Of a stretch of DNA of 64,000 nucleotides, positions 25,346 to 35,683 are shown one piece after another. The DNA comes from Cylicocyclus nassatus (Eukaryota; Nematoda; Chromadorea; Rhabditida; Strongylidae). Location of the stretch: NCBI GenBank assembly GCA_958299035.1, contig CATQJL010000001.1, positions 18,831,433-18,895,432 on the forward strand, read 5' to 3'. Positions within the stretch are counted from its first letter, which is position 1, and every line of letters starts with the position of its first letter. A program made the position numbers and the translations under genes. The notes beneath the pieces were generated by a model that was given only the letters and a program-made list of their open reading frames with translations, made no database searches and had not been told where the DNA came from.

Positions 25346-25432
25346 TCTCCTGCTCCTGTTACTTCACGGTAAGATAATTAACGAAGAGGATGGGCGTTTT
25401 TGAATAGCATGCATCAAAAATTCAACGCCATC

Positions 25433-25451
25433 ACTCTCTCTCTCTCTCTCT
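25433..25451 (+). repeat. (CT)n microsatellite
   Basis: A short run of CT dinucleotides lies between gag and the envelope-like region. Confidence 0.9.
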
Positions 25452-25456
25452 TTCTA

Positions 25457-27130
25457 GAAGAAAGTCAGGAAGCTTTCCGAACCTATCGCAATTACCCACA
25501 GGCATTGAGCTTGCACTCTACCGTCCAAATACCAAGAGATACGATAATCCAGCACATATGTGTAAAATCGTAGTACATACCGCCTTTCTCGGTAAATTTT
25601 TTCGGCGCTCGTTGGCAAACACAGACGGAAACCACCAAAATTGTATCGGCGGAACACTGCAAACCCAAGATTCAACATTATTCCTGCGAACAGGAGCCCT
25701 TACAACTCTCAAATTGTATCTATGCCACAGCTAACAAAGTGATTGACCGGCCATCTGCCCACTTTTGGCTGTTGTTCCTGGCACACTTTATCAGTTACTA
25801 ACTGCCACATTGACCATTCACGTCATGGATCGGCGGCCCCAGAATCGGCAGTACGGGACATGCACCAGTGTAAGTACGGCAATGGTCGGTTGCACCCTCG
25901 ACGACGGATCAGTCGTCTTATGGGCGATAAAGAGGAATGGTGCCAATTTATCTCTATAGGAACATAAGTGGCTACCTTCTGGGGCAGGTCTGGATTAGCC
26001 AGTCTAAAGAGCTAGACTTACCCTGGGAAGAAGAGCCAATGACAATTTGGGACTGCGAAAGCAACTTGCCATTACCGAACAGGGCTACGCTTTCATAGCT
26101 ATAGATAAATCCGCGACATAGACGAGCAGTGGAAGCAGGAATAGTCACATCTAACTAGGTTGGCAGCCCAACTTTTAGCGGTAGAAGACTCAACGCAAGA
26201 GTCTGCCTTGGCACTCTTTCAACATTTTCTTTCAATAATTTGCCAACGCGTTAATATCCTAGCAGCGACTTTCCACTTTCCACTAGTTCGGAACCCTACA
26301 CGAGTTATCCACAGACTCCTCGGACGCCCCGACGTTTCGGCAACATATACGTTTCGGCACCTTTGCTGTTATCTTTATCTTTATAAATGTCTTTCAAAGA
26401 GTCTTTCTTATATGTAGGGCACGAAATAGTACAAGTTCATCGGTGCATGCGTATTCCTCCGTCCTAATACGAATTACTCTCTTTTAACGATACCTGTTAC
26501 GATAAACCGCGTATGTCGCTCAAGTTGCCCAACACGCGACTTCTGGTTTTCTTGATCTGGCTAGAGGGTAATGCTTCCGGAGACCAACAAGGTACCATGT
26601 TCTACAATCCAATTCTTCTTCTTCACTAACGCCACGGGAAGATTCTTCACAGCGTGGCATTTACCATTCTCTTAGGGCCGACCAAATCGACACACTCTCA
26701 TGGTCTACAGGTAATCCCAAGTAGACCTCGTCACCGTCACTGACCATTTTTCATAATTTGATACTTACCAACTGGAGTGACATAACGACAAAAGGCCAGA
26801 TCCGCGAAATACGACAAGCAAATTCTCGCGAAAAACTCTATTTTTATTTGGGGTCGTGGACCCACTCGCAAACTACTTCTAACGATGAGCAGCAGACACT
26901 AAAACAACCTTTTAGCCAATTTCCTTTTTCCAAGTATTAGCCTCTTTGACCTATGGGTCACCGGATGCTGTATACTGGTATCTCTCGCCATGTTCAAACA
27001 AATATAGGCCTATATCTCCAACTCAATTTTCCTGTATTTACTCGTGTGTCACGTGCCATACGGATAGCTCAGGAGCACTCTAAACTACCTGCAACGGTAC
27101 CTCTCATTTAGCTTACGTAGAAATCGAGGC
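25457..27130 (+). pseudogene. Possible envelope-like region of the Gypsy element
   Basis: Between the zinc knuckle and the protease lies ~1.7 kb with gene-like sequence broken into short frames. Pieces include a stretch near 25490-25570 (frame with TGIELALYRPNTKRYD), one at 25765-25959 (GTLYQLLTATLTIHV, then GCTLDDGSVVLWAIKRNG) and one at 26160-26400. The cysteine spacing and order of pieces recall envelope-like glycoproteins carried by some nematode Gypsy elements. I judged this by recognition, not alignment. Its place between gag and protease would be unusual, since such genes normally follow pol. Multiple stops and frameshifts make it inactive. Alternatives are a gag extension or an unrelated insertion. 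Confidence 0.4.
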
Positions 27131-27353
27131 TACACAAGCAGGGCCGCCAAGAGCAACGTTGACACCAGTCAAGGTCTTGAACACAAGTCACGTAGGAGAC
27201 GATTTCTACGTAGCACAAATCCCAGTCGCTGTCAATAACATCCACATGCTTGCCGTGATAGACACCGAGGCGGCTATCACCCTAATCAACAAGGAAATGG
27301 CACCTTTACTGGGGATCTTCCATTTGCTCCACCCCAAATACCGTGTGCAGTCG
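27131..27353 (+). pseudogene. Gypsy aspartic protease, N-terminal half
   Basis: A frame from about 27131 reads toward VAQIPVAVNNIHMLAVIDTE and then AAITLINKEMAPLLG, the active-site region of a retroviral-type aspartic protease. The expected catalytic D-T-G is D-T-E here, which should abolish activity. The frame stops just past the insertion point of the hAT-like element (target GTATGRCA). The second half continues at 33748. Confidence 0.75.
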
Positions 27354-27505
27354 GTATGACACATAGGTGCGATAGGGGGAGCCGGGCTTTCCTCAGGTGA
27401 AGGGGGTCTCGGCTGTTCCCGACCTTCCAGGGTGAAGGGGGTATGTAAGTCTACGGAGGGGGGGGGGGAAGAGAGAAAAGGTAAAAAAGCGTGGTATGAA
27501 GAGCT

Positions 27506-30500
27506 CCCACGGATCTCCCTCATAGAGGGATCACAGCCGGTTAGTCGCGAGGCTACGTGGGGCGTCCCCAGGTGGCGGATAGGGGGACAATCGCCGACCA
27601 AAAGCGACCCCGCGCCTGCTCTGATAAGCAAGCGGAGCCGGGGGACGGACTCCCTGCCTCCACTAAAAGCTTGCGCCTTAATTTCCCGGGTAGGTGAGTG
27701 GGGAGGCGAGTTCGGAGTCGCCTCCAACAAATAAGCTCCGATCGTCCCTCGCGGGGGTTTTGAGCCCAACAAGCTATCCCTGCGAGTAAATTCTTGTTCG
27801 ACACAGTGATAATAGGGAAAGCTCCTTTAATCTTGGAAGAGCCACTGGTAAGGCAGCGCCAGTGGGGACAAGGTTTGAAAGGCGATCTAGGCTGCCGAAA
27901 ACGAGACGGACTATGATGACGATCTGTACTTACAACGCGAGGACGCTGGCATCGGACGCATCTATCGAAGATCTCATGATGCAAGCAAGGAAGATTAAGT
28001 ACGACGTCATCGGACTGACCGAGACAAGGAGGCACCACCCGCTGAACGCCACATTTGAGACTGGAGAAGAACTGTTTCTAGGAACATGCGACAGTCGAGG
28101 AGTAGGTGGAGTGGGAGTCCTTGTCAACACGAGTTTGGCCATGAACATCGATTCGTTCGAACAACTTACAACTCGAATCGGACGTTTGCGAATATCAAGA
28201 TGTGGATCAATCCCTGCCTTGACCGTCTTCACGTACGCCCCAACATCCAGCTACGACGAGGACGAACTCGAGGAATTTTATATGGACTTGGAGAAGTTCT
28301 ACAGAGAAGATCATACCTTCTACAAGATCATCGTCGGTGATTTCAACGCGAAGATCGGAACTAGAAGGTCGACTGAGGAACTTCACATCGGAACCCATGG
28401 TTTGCAGTGAAACGAACAAGGGGAGAGACTGTCCGAGTTTATCATGACGACGAGGACTATCCATGGAAACTCACAGTTCCAAAAGCCCTCTTCCCTACGC
28501 TGGACCTGGGAATCGCCCGGTGGAGCGTACCATAACGAGATTGACCACATCATCGTCAACAGAAGGTACTGCCTGACGGACGTCGCTGTTGTTCCGAAGT
28601 TCTACACGGGATCAGACCATCGTCTCCTGCGCGCCAAATTCTACTTTCCGCGGAATGGAGAGAGAGCCGTCAAGTTCAGGAAACATCGTCCCATGAATAC
28701 CACCAACTGGGATCTGTTTTCTTCGATATCCGGCTCATGGCGAGATACCGTGATGGACAACATCGACGAAGAATACGAACGGTTCGTACAACGTCTCCAC
28801 GGCTGTGCCAAGGAAGCTCAAAGTCTAAGAAGTACGAGAAGGCGTCTCACCACGGGGACTTTGGAGCTGATACGCCAACGTGGACGCGCACGAGCCACAG
28901 GCAACTACCGACTGACGTCCGAGCTTGCGAAGCGATGCAGAGAAGCGATAAAAGAAGACCTTAAGGAGAGAAGAGTAGCAGTGATGGTTGACGCCGCGGA
29001 GGCTGGAAGAAGTATACGCAACGCCCGCCGAAGCTTCGTCAACTTCAAGACAAGGATGACCGCACTTCGTCGTCCCGACGGAACCATAACTGCTTCCCGA
29101 AGATCAATGGAGAAGGTCATCCACGACTTCTACTCGGATCTTTTTGCGAGCCACGTCCACCTTCCACCATGCCATCTCAAGGAGGACGAGTATGTCGCAC
29201 CGTCTGTTCTTCCTTCCGAGATTCGTCATGCTATCATGTCGATGAAAAACCGTACAGCACCCGGTCCCGACAGGATTAAGCCAGAACATCTGAAGAATCT
29301 TTCGCCAGTTCTCATCAAGACTTTGGCAGCTCTTCACGCGGTACCTGACGGAAGGCAAGGTTCCAAGGCAATGGAAGACCAGCAAAACCGTGCTGCTGTA
29401 CAAGAAGGGAGATCCCTGCGACATCGGCAATTATCGCCCTATCTGCTTGTTGTCTGTAGTCTACAAACTACGCGAGTCATTCTCAACAGGATCGGAAGAG
29501 AGTTGGACGAAGGGCAACCATGCGAGCAAACTGGGTTTCGAAGAGGATTCAGCACGATCGACCACACACACACGGTGTCAAGGCTCATTGAAGTGTCACG
29601 AGAGTATAAGATGCCGCTCTGTCTCACCTTCATCGACTTGAAGAAGGCCTTTGACTCGGTTGAGATAGAAGCCGTCATCGATGCCTTGAGCAATCAAGGT
29701 ATTACGACTCATTACATCAAGATAATTCGTGAGCTGTATAACGACTTCACAACCACCATAACATATACCGCCGAAACTATTTACTGCCGCTTTGGAGAAC
29801 GTCATGCGTAAGTTGGAATGGGACAACATGGGAGTGAAAGTCGACGGCCGGCAGCTACACCACCTTCGCTTTGCTGATGACATCGTATTGATAACACCAA
29901 GCATCACGCAGGCGGAACAAATGCTGGCCCAATTTGACGAAGTGTGTGGAAAGATCGGTCTACGGCTGAATCTAACGAAGACGATGTTCATGAGGAACGG
30001 AAGAGTGCCTGATGCTCCTTTCATGCTCAGCGGGACGAACATCACCGAATGCTCAAGCTACACCTACCTAGGTCGTGAACTCAATATGATGAACGATCTA
30101 GCTCCGGAACTGAGCAGGAGGAAACGTGCAGCATGGGGAGCATATAAGACAATTGAGGACGTAGTGAAGAAGACCAAGAACATCCGGCTCCGCGCCCACC
30201 TTTTCAACTCGACGGTTCTTCCTGCTTTGACGTACGCTTCAGAAACATGGACAATGAGAAAGCAGGATGAACACGCGGTTAGCGTTATCGAACGAGCTGT
30301 TGAGAGAGTGATGCTAGGAGTGAATCGACTCACGCAAGTGAGGCAAGGATTACGAAGTTCTACCCTACGTCAACGATCGAAGGTCAGGGGGGACGCTGCC
30401 GCGTACGTCAAGCAGAACAAGATAAGATGGGCCGGGCACCTAATGCGTTTCGACGACAACCGGTGGACGAGAGCTGTAACAGATTGGATACCACTGGACG

Positions 30501-30705
30501 TCAAACGCGAACGAGGAAGACCGCCGACGCGATGGTCAGATATGTTCACGAAGTCCTTTAAGGAAGTCCTTCAGAGCGTTTTACGTGTTCCTGGTGCGAT
30601 ACGTGAACATTGGTCAACAATCGCCCGAGACAGGGACGAATGGAGGCATCACTGGTACCCGCTCGTGCAACACGATGATCAACGGGGATACAGTGAACAG
30701 TGAAC
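27506..30705 (+). mobile_element. RTE-clade LINE inserted in hAT-like copy A
   Basis: This 3.2-kb element is flanked by a 10-bp direct repeat ATGAAGAGCT (27496-27505 and 30706-30715). Copy B of the host element has the single uninterrupted site at 40576-40585, so the boundaries are firm. The GC-rich leader (27506-27861) has stem-loop potential, for example GATCTCCCTC facing GAGGGATC. A single endonuclease plus reverse transcriptase frame follows. The tail ends in a short GTGAACA-type repeat, as in RTE elements, and there is no poly(A). Confidence 0.9.
27862..30703 (+). pseudogene. RTE endonuclease-reverse transcriptase (broken)
   Basis: The N-terminal AP-type endonuclease shows TYNARTL, GLTETR (28012), IVGDFNAKIG (28330), DHIIVNRRY and SDHR (28609-28623). 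An in-frame TGA at 28408 interrupts GLQ*NEQGERLSEF, where a tryptophan codon is expected. The reverse transcriptase follows with NRTAPGPDRIKPEHLK, TGFRRGFSTIDH, motif A FIDLKKAFDSV (29629) and motif C LRFADDIVLI (29867). Between about 29330 and 29470 the true reading (with LYKKGD and NYRPICLLSVVYKL) is in another frame, so two small indels offset each other. Near 29765 about 60 bp are missing, removing the block with the RQGDTIS motif and shifting frame. The C-terminal part (29792-30703) is intact and ends in the RWAGHLMRF and RPPTRWSDMF region. It would nick target DNA and prime cDNA synthesis if whole; it is inactive as it stands. Confidence 0.9.
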
Positions 30706-30760
30706 ATGAAGAGCTTAAATTTGCACCTTATTTAGGCACAAATTGAAAAAAAATAAAAAA

Positions 30761-30987
30761 TTTTACTTTAATTTCACGCGTACAAGGCGCAGAGGATTTT
30801 TTTCTAAAATCCGCCAGTCCAAACACGCCACAACACTTCACGACCAAAGAACCCTACACCGGGCTCCGTTTTGCCTGAGAGAAATAAACGGTTTAAAGTT
30901 CGCTTTCCGAAACACATTGAATTGGTTGAGCGGCATATCTGAAAAATTGAGAAAGGTGCGCTTTGTACGCGTGAAATTAGGGTAAAA
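30761..30987. mobile_element. 227-bp MITE in hAT-like copy A
   Basis: Inverted ends share AATTTCACGCGTACAA and a GCGC block just inside. Copy B lacks this segment, which proves insertion after the two copies separated. Non-coding. Confidence 0.75.
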
Positions 30988-31119
30988 GAAATTAAAAAAT
31001 CAAAAAAATGACTTTATGAAGATCTGTGCTCCTGTTTCATTTCATCAAAAAGAAACGAAAGCAATAAGGTTTATCCAAAAGATGTACAAGTTAGGAACAA
31101 CTTCAATTCCTGCACATCA

Positions 31120-32215
31120 TCATCAACAATATCGCTATCGCTAACGTCAGAGACAACATGTTCGCTGCCTGAAAAATCTTCTTCTTCCTCCAAAAGGTCA
31201 CCGGAGTAGAAGTAGAATTGCGTGCAAAAGCGTTCTGAGTCGAAAATGGATTTGAAACTTTCTTCTTCTTCTAAGCGCTTTTGTAATTTTTTTCCTGGCC
31301 CTTTGGTAGCACCAGGAAAGTCAGCAGGTGGGTGACAGTTTCTTCATACCATCTTTTAGGAAATTTCAAAAAGTCATACGGTAACAGCCTGTCTGGACCA
31401 CTTATACCAATCCTTCAAATGAAGTTTTTAGATAACAATATGTTTAGTAAAAGGTTGACAAACCTTAAGTAATTGCTTAGATGCTTCATCGTTGTACGAT
31501 TTCTGCGTTGCGTTCTGATAACAAAGTAGATAGAAAATTTCTTTCTCCACCTCTGCCGTGCTAGTCGGAATGAAAACTAGCTTTGCCAGTAAGTCCATCA
31601 GATTTTTGCGGTAAGTAATGGGAAAAGAGCCAGATTATGCTTTCGCAGCACGGGAAGGAAATAGTGCATATTTTTTGGGCCTTGTCGAACTCTGGCTTCA
31701 TCTCCTCTGGCATACGTCCTGTTAGCTGATGAGAAAGCTGCTCAACTTCTTCTTCAACAGCATTTGCGGAATAGCCGAAAAAAGTAGATACTATCCTGCG
31801 CGTTGTTTTTTTTTTCAATATCATAGGTCATGATGTCACAAGGCGAATATCTTCCAAAAGTATAAAGCACAGAGTTGGGTTCGCACTCCAGTCGGGATCT
31901 AAGAGCAGTAGCTATGCTTTGTACTAACACCTTCCTTTTGTTCATATCCATGTTTGTGAATTTAGCAGCCTTGAAATCTTCAGCAACCTGAAGATCAGCA
32001 ATGGACTTCCTGGACATTTCCTCATTGAAACTGGGCAATCTGCTTGAATTTCTTATGTAAGAAATCAGAGAGTTTCGCTCAATTGTCAACTCTGTATCAA
32101 TGTCGACAACATTCTCGTCCATGCGAGTTATCTGCAATTTTGTAAAGTATTCTGCCTGCCGTTCCCTCTTCAAAACTGCCAACCTTTCCAAAACATTGAG
32201 GTATTTCAATAACAT
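31120..32215 (-). pseudogene. Unrecognised protein of the hAT-like element, copy A
   Basis: The longest intact part is 32215-31754 (153 codons). It begins MLLKYLNVLERLAVLKRERQ and contains KSIADLQVAEDFKAAKFTN and ALRSRLECEPNSVLYTFG. A frameshift near 31800 moves the reading to FGYSANAVEEEVEQLSHQLT and TGRMPEEMKPEFDKAQK. Further parts (LLAKLVFIPTSTAEVEKE, about 31590) and an acidic tail with LLEEEEDFSGSEHVVSD (about 31150) complete it after more indels. Comparison with copy B (39300-40440) shows which frame is conserved. It lies inside an element with 8-bp target duplications, so a transposase is the natural guess. The IPTSTAEVEK stretch only weakly recalls the hAT dimerisation domain. I do not recognise the family. 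Confidence 0.55.
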
Positions 32216-32585
32216 GATATTTTTCTGAATGTCTTAAAGTTTTTGATTCATTGAAACCAACCATTCTCTACAAATTAGGTGAGGTGAGTCTAGAGCGTTT
32301 TCACGAAAGTGACCTTCTTCAGCACTAGGTTTACAGAGTATAGATTCCAGAAATAGGCGGGTTTTTGTGTGAAGGTGTGGAAATTCATCAATCTTCCATA
32401 GTTTTTTGAGTGTGTGCTAATAATGATGGCATATCTGTCAATCAAAAGCGCATTTTTTACCAAGAAAACATGAACATATAACAACGATAAGCACGCTTAA
32501 ATACACGCGTTCGCTCACGATCCCGTTAGTGCTGATAACGATGTCAATCCACAGCACATTTTTTAGTATTACCACCTCGCTCTTA

Positions 32586-33295
32586 TTAGGTCGTCCCGAA
32601 AGTTTTTGCGCACGATTTTCATAAATTCATAATTTCTGACTTTTTCAACCGATTTGACTGCTTTCACTTTTATGTGAAAGGGTAAGTCATGCTCTTTGTA
32701 ATGACATTTCAGCTGCTTGGTAATGGTCATCTGTTGCATAGATAGGAGCGATAGAAGAAAATTGGTCAAAATTTGAATTTTCTGTGTAGGGTCATAAAAA
32801 ATTGGAGGCTTGCAACAAAAATCGGAGCAGTCAGTAATGTAGGTTCTTTCACCAGCTCTTTCTAACAGTGCAACGTTTGCGCTGATTGAGCGTCTCTATG
32901 AAAAGTTATGATTTCCCTGAAATGCTAAAATAAATCATCGCCCTTTCGTATTGCTTGCTCGAAAATCATAACTTTTCATAGAGACCCTCAATCAGCGCAA
33001 ACTTTGCACTGTTAGAAAGAGCTGGTAAAGGAACCTACAATACTGACTGCTCCGATTTTTGTTGCGAGTCTCCGATTTTTCATGGCCCTACACAGAAAAT
33101 TCAAATTTTGACCAATTTTCTTCTATCACTCCTATCTATGCAAAAGATGATCATTACTAAGCAGCTGAGATGTCATTATAAAAAGCATGACTTACCCTTT
33201 CACATAAAAATGAAAGCAGTTGAATCTGTTGGAAAAATCACTCAAAAAGTTATGATTTTTTCAAAATCGTGCGCAAAAATTTTCGGGACGACCTA
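32586..33295. mobile_element. Mariner-like foldback MITE in hAT-like copy A
   Basis: This 710-bp palindrome has ends TTAGGTCGTCCCGAAAGTTT and the complement, with its centre near 32940. The left side is TA-flanked, and the right end has lost one base. Copy B carries the same insertion at the same place (38192-38900), so it predates the split of A and B. Confidence 0.85.
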
Positions 33296-33747
33296 TACAA
33301 TGTGTTGGCTTTTATGGGTCCCCGGAGCAAATGATTTTTAGAGCCGGGAAGCAAAAAAGCCCTAACATGCTTCAAACCATTCGAAAGCTGAGATCATGGA
33401 GAATCGACTTAGACCGTCATCTTTTCTCTAGGTCTTCTGGGCCGCGAGATATGAGGGATTTTACGTACCCCAAAAACCAACTGCTTTTTTGTCCTCACTT
33501 TCTGCTCTCCAAATGAATGCTACGAGGATAAATAAATAATATAAACATAAATACCTTTTCTTTTAAAAATTTATGAGTTTACTTGTTGTGTGAGGTACTT
33601 AGCCTGCAAAACCTTTTAACAACGATTTTTATCATATTCTCAGAGTACAATGCCAATCTCAGCCCAGGTGAAGGGGGTCATCGGGGTTTGGCCTCAAGGT
33701 GAAGGGGGTAAGATCCATCACTCCCCTATCGCAACTATGGTATGGCA

Positions 33748-33960
33748 GGCGTCCCAGTCAAATTATTGGGAAGCCAATGACTCGAATTCGAAGTCGGTTC
33801 TTTTAACACAACCCATCTAACTTATTTTACAAAGGGGGCAGCTATTTCAAAGTTAGCAGGAGCCTACAATATAATTTTTGGTAATGATTTGCTCAGTCCT
33901 TACCACGATAGTGCATCGATTACCAGAAACATACTTTCCATTGCGGCAACTTTAGGTTAA
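33748..33960 (+). pseudogene. Gypsy aspartic protease, C-terminal half
   Basis: Directly after the hAT-like element the protease resumes with GVPVKLLGS, a stop in place of an expected codon, then LEFEVGSFNTTHLTYF and AGAYNIIFGNDLLSPYHD, matching the distal half of a retroviral-type protease with its hydrophobic flap-distal segment and the usual GxDLL ending. Together with 27131-27353 it shows the gene was whole when the hAT-like element inserted. Confidence 0.75.
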
Positions 33961-34331
33961 GAATTTTCACATACCGGGCTTAGTCAAGCAAGGCGAGCAG
34001 AAGGCGATTGTCCACGCAGCAGCAACAACGGTAATACACCCTGCATCCGAAACTTTTGTACCTTGCGTCATCTCGGGTACGGCATTATCCTACATGCTCA
34101 TCAGCCAATACCTACCACTAGTGAACAATGCCTTTCGGATATCTCCCGCGGTAATTTCGCACCCACTTGCCGGGTACTCATCACCAATCCTACTAATAAC
34201 CCGCACGCCGTCATTCCCGCTACCAGCCTAGGACCGCGGCTAGGGGTCTAAGGAAAGGTGAGTTCAATGGACCAAAGCATTTACCCTTTTTGAAAGTCAC
34301 TTCGAAACTTTTGGGTAAAAAGGGGAGATTC
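33961..34331 (+). pseudogene. Start of the Gypsy pol linker, then polypurine tract
   Basis: Short frames include TFVPCVISGTALSYM and LITNPTNNPHAVIPATSLG, the kind of linker found between protease and reverse transcriptase in Gypsy elements. The reading then breaks off near 34254 and no reverse transcriptase follows. A purine-rich run (AAAAAGGGGAGA, about 34317-34328) precedes the 3' LTR and fits the polypurine tract. Confidence 0.55.
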
Positions 34332-34628
34332 AAGAAAGAATAGCTATGATACGGTTGTTTATAGAAAACAACGTCGCAGTCGGAGAAGCTGAGATCGAGC
34401 TGATACAGCGCGGGGAACTTAAGGAAGCGAAAGGAAGCTTGTGAGGAGACGACGCCACCATCGGAGAGCGGTACGCTCAACTCCGCTACAGTCGACCACT
34501 GCCGCTCTATCCCGATTCAATCACTTTTTGCGATATAAACCCAATTTCCCATTATTCATTCATTCTCCCAATAAACAATTATTCTTGACTATGTTCTGTT
34601 GCGGCAAGTGAGGGCCCAACACTTACTG
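34332..34628 (+). repeat. 3' LTR of the Gypsy element
   Basis: This aligns with 21523-21817. It contains CCAATAAACAATT near the end, a likely polyadenylation signal, and ends in CAACACTTACTG followed by the TTTGTG flank. Confidence 0.8.
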
Positions 34629-34931
34629 TTTGTGTATTTTGAAAAATGATTGAAAGCAAATCTTAGCAGTGTTTTGTGGCATTAGAGACCACAGTTGAAT
34701 AACATAGCTTTCTTCGATCTGCGCTTATGTACATTCTCACGCTATTTTAGGAACTTAGGAAAACTTTTTGCTGACTTTTTTCTAAACTCTGAGCTCTCTC
34801 ATCTCTTTAGTTGTGGGATAGTGTAAACCAACATTTCTGTTTATTAAGTTGATGTTAAAAGATGAAGGCTTAGTTTCTTTGGAAAGGGTGTTCGGACTGT
34901 AGCTTTAGCAGCGTCCACTAGCGTAGCGACC

Positions 34932-35275
34932 AGTAGCGACGTACCGAGGGGAAGGAAAGAAGCTCTCAACCTGAGAATTTTTGAAAGTTACTTATACGAG
35001 TCGTAAGAAAGTGCAAGCGACTTGTTTACACTTGTAAATAATTGATACAGTTTCCGAAAAATTCTAAAAATCCAATTTACCCTTACAAAAAGAATTTTTT
35101 TGGGAGCGTGGGTGCCGTCACTCCTCCTTTTTCTGTTCTGGGTTATCGGCCCGCAAAAATTTTGGGAAGCATACCAAGAAAGTTTTTGGAGTGCGTGGCA
35201 CCTTCTTCAGGAAAAGGTTTTTGTCCTTCCCCCCCCCCCCCCTTCCCCCGAAAGGAAATGCTAATTGCGCCACTG
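34932..35275. mobile_element. MITE with CAGTRGCG ends
   Basis: Left end CAGTAGCGACGTACCGAGGGG and right end the complement of CAGTGGCGCAATTAGC. A run of cytosines lies at 35231-35247. The left part matches a fragment at 52937-53050. CAGTGGCG-type ends are common in hAT-derived MITEs; a target duplication is not clear here. Confidence 0.55.
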
Positions 35276-35683
35276 CTATCTGGTTATTCAGATCATACTC
35301 ATCCTGAAAAAAAGCCGAAAGGGTCTTATTTATTGTTATTCGGTGGTACTGCTATGAAGGCATCAATAAGTAAAGCAATTACAACGACGATCACTCACTC
35401 CACTTGCTGAAAACTACTAAGTGAAGATCATATCTAAGTCGTCCGATAGGGCTTGTAGCTTACTCACAAGGCCTGATAAAGCACTCCACCTGAAGCATGT
35501 GCATTATTGAGCACTCAAACGGCAGATATTTTTGCACCTCGGTTATCTCATGCTTAGGCGAATTTCATCAGTCTATACATTTTATATAATCATACGTGTC
35601 GTTGCACACAATATGCACTTTGCTGCATCCATTTTTGCTTCTGAGAGCAGACCTGCTGCTTTCGATGTTTCTTTCTTTATATA

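Larger units (their letters stand above)
27362..33739 (+). mobile_element. hAT-like DNA transposon, copy A (carries RTE and MITEs)
   Basis: Ends are inverted: CATAGGTGCGATAGGGGGAG on the left, and on the right the complement of CATAGTTGCGATAGGGGAG. Flanks form an 8-bp target duplication with one mismatch (GTATGACA at 27354-27361, GTATGGCA at 33740-33747) inside the protease gene. A 12-bp motif GGTGAAGGGGGT occurs twice near each end (27396, 27431, 33667, 33698). Copy B at 37225-40720 is the same element inverted, which confirms both ends. The 8-bp duplication, CA..TG ends and subterminal repeats fit the hAT superfamily, but the encoded protein could not be confirmed as hAT. It contains the RTE, a 227-bp MITE (30761-30987) and a mariner-like MITE (32586-33295). 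Confidence 0.8.
21523..34628 (+). mobile_element. Ty3/Gypsy LTR retrotransposon, degenerate, with nested insertions
   Basis: This 13.1-kb element has two ~295-bp LTRs and matching 6-bp flanks TTTGTG (21517-21522 and 34629-34634), and it interrupts tandem copy 3. From left to right it holds the 5' LTR, an unannotated leader, an inverted integrase fragment, gag remnants, an envelope-like region, the first half of a protease, a 6.4-kb hAT-like element carrying an RTE, the second half of the protease, the start of a pol linker and the 3' LTR. Reverse transcriptase, RNase H and sense integrase are missing. LTR divergence is clear (several substitutions and small indels), so it is not young. Confidence 0.85.

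Noticed and set aside
27458..27470. G-rich run near the hAT-like end as a quadruplex regulatory site
   Set aside because: It is a homopolymer run in a decaying transposon end, with no conserved spacing of G-tracts.
27206..27772. 188-codon minus-strand open frame
   Set aside because: It spans the boundary of the hAT-like element and the RTE leader on the antisense side. It has no family pattern and is an antisense shadow of GC-rich sequence.
27553..28038. 161-codon minus-strand open frame over the RTE start
   Set aside because: Antisense to the RTE leader and endonuclease; composition follows the sense codons.
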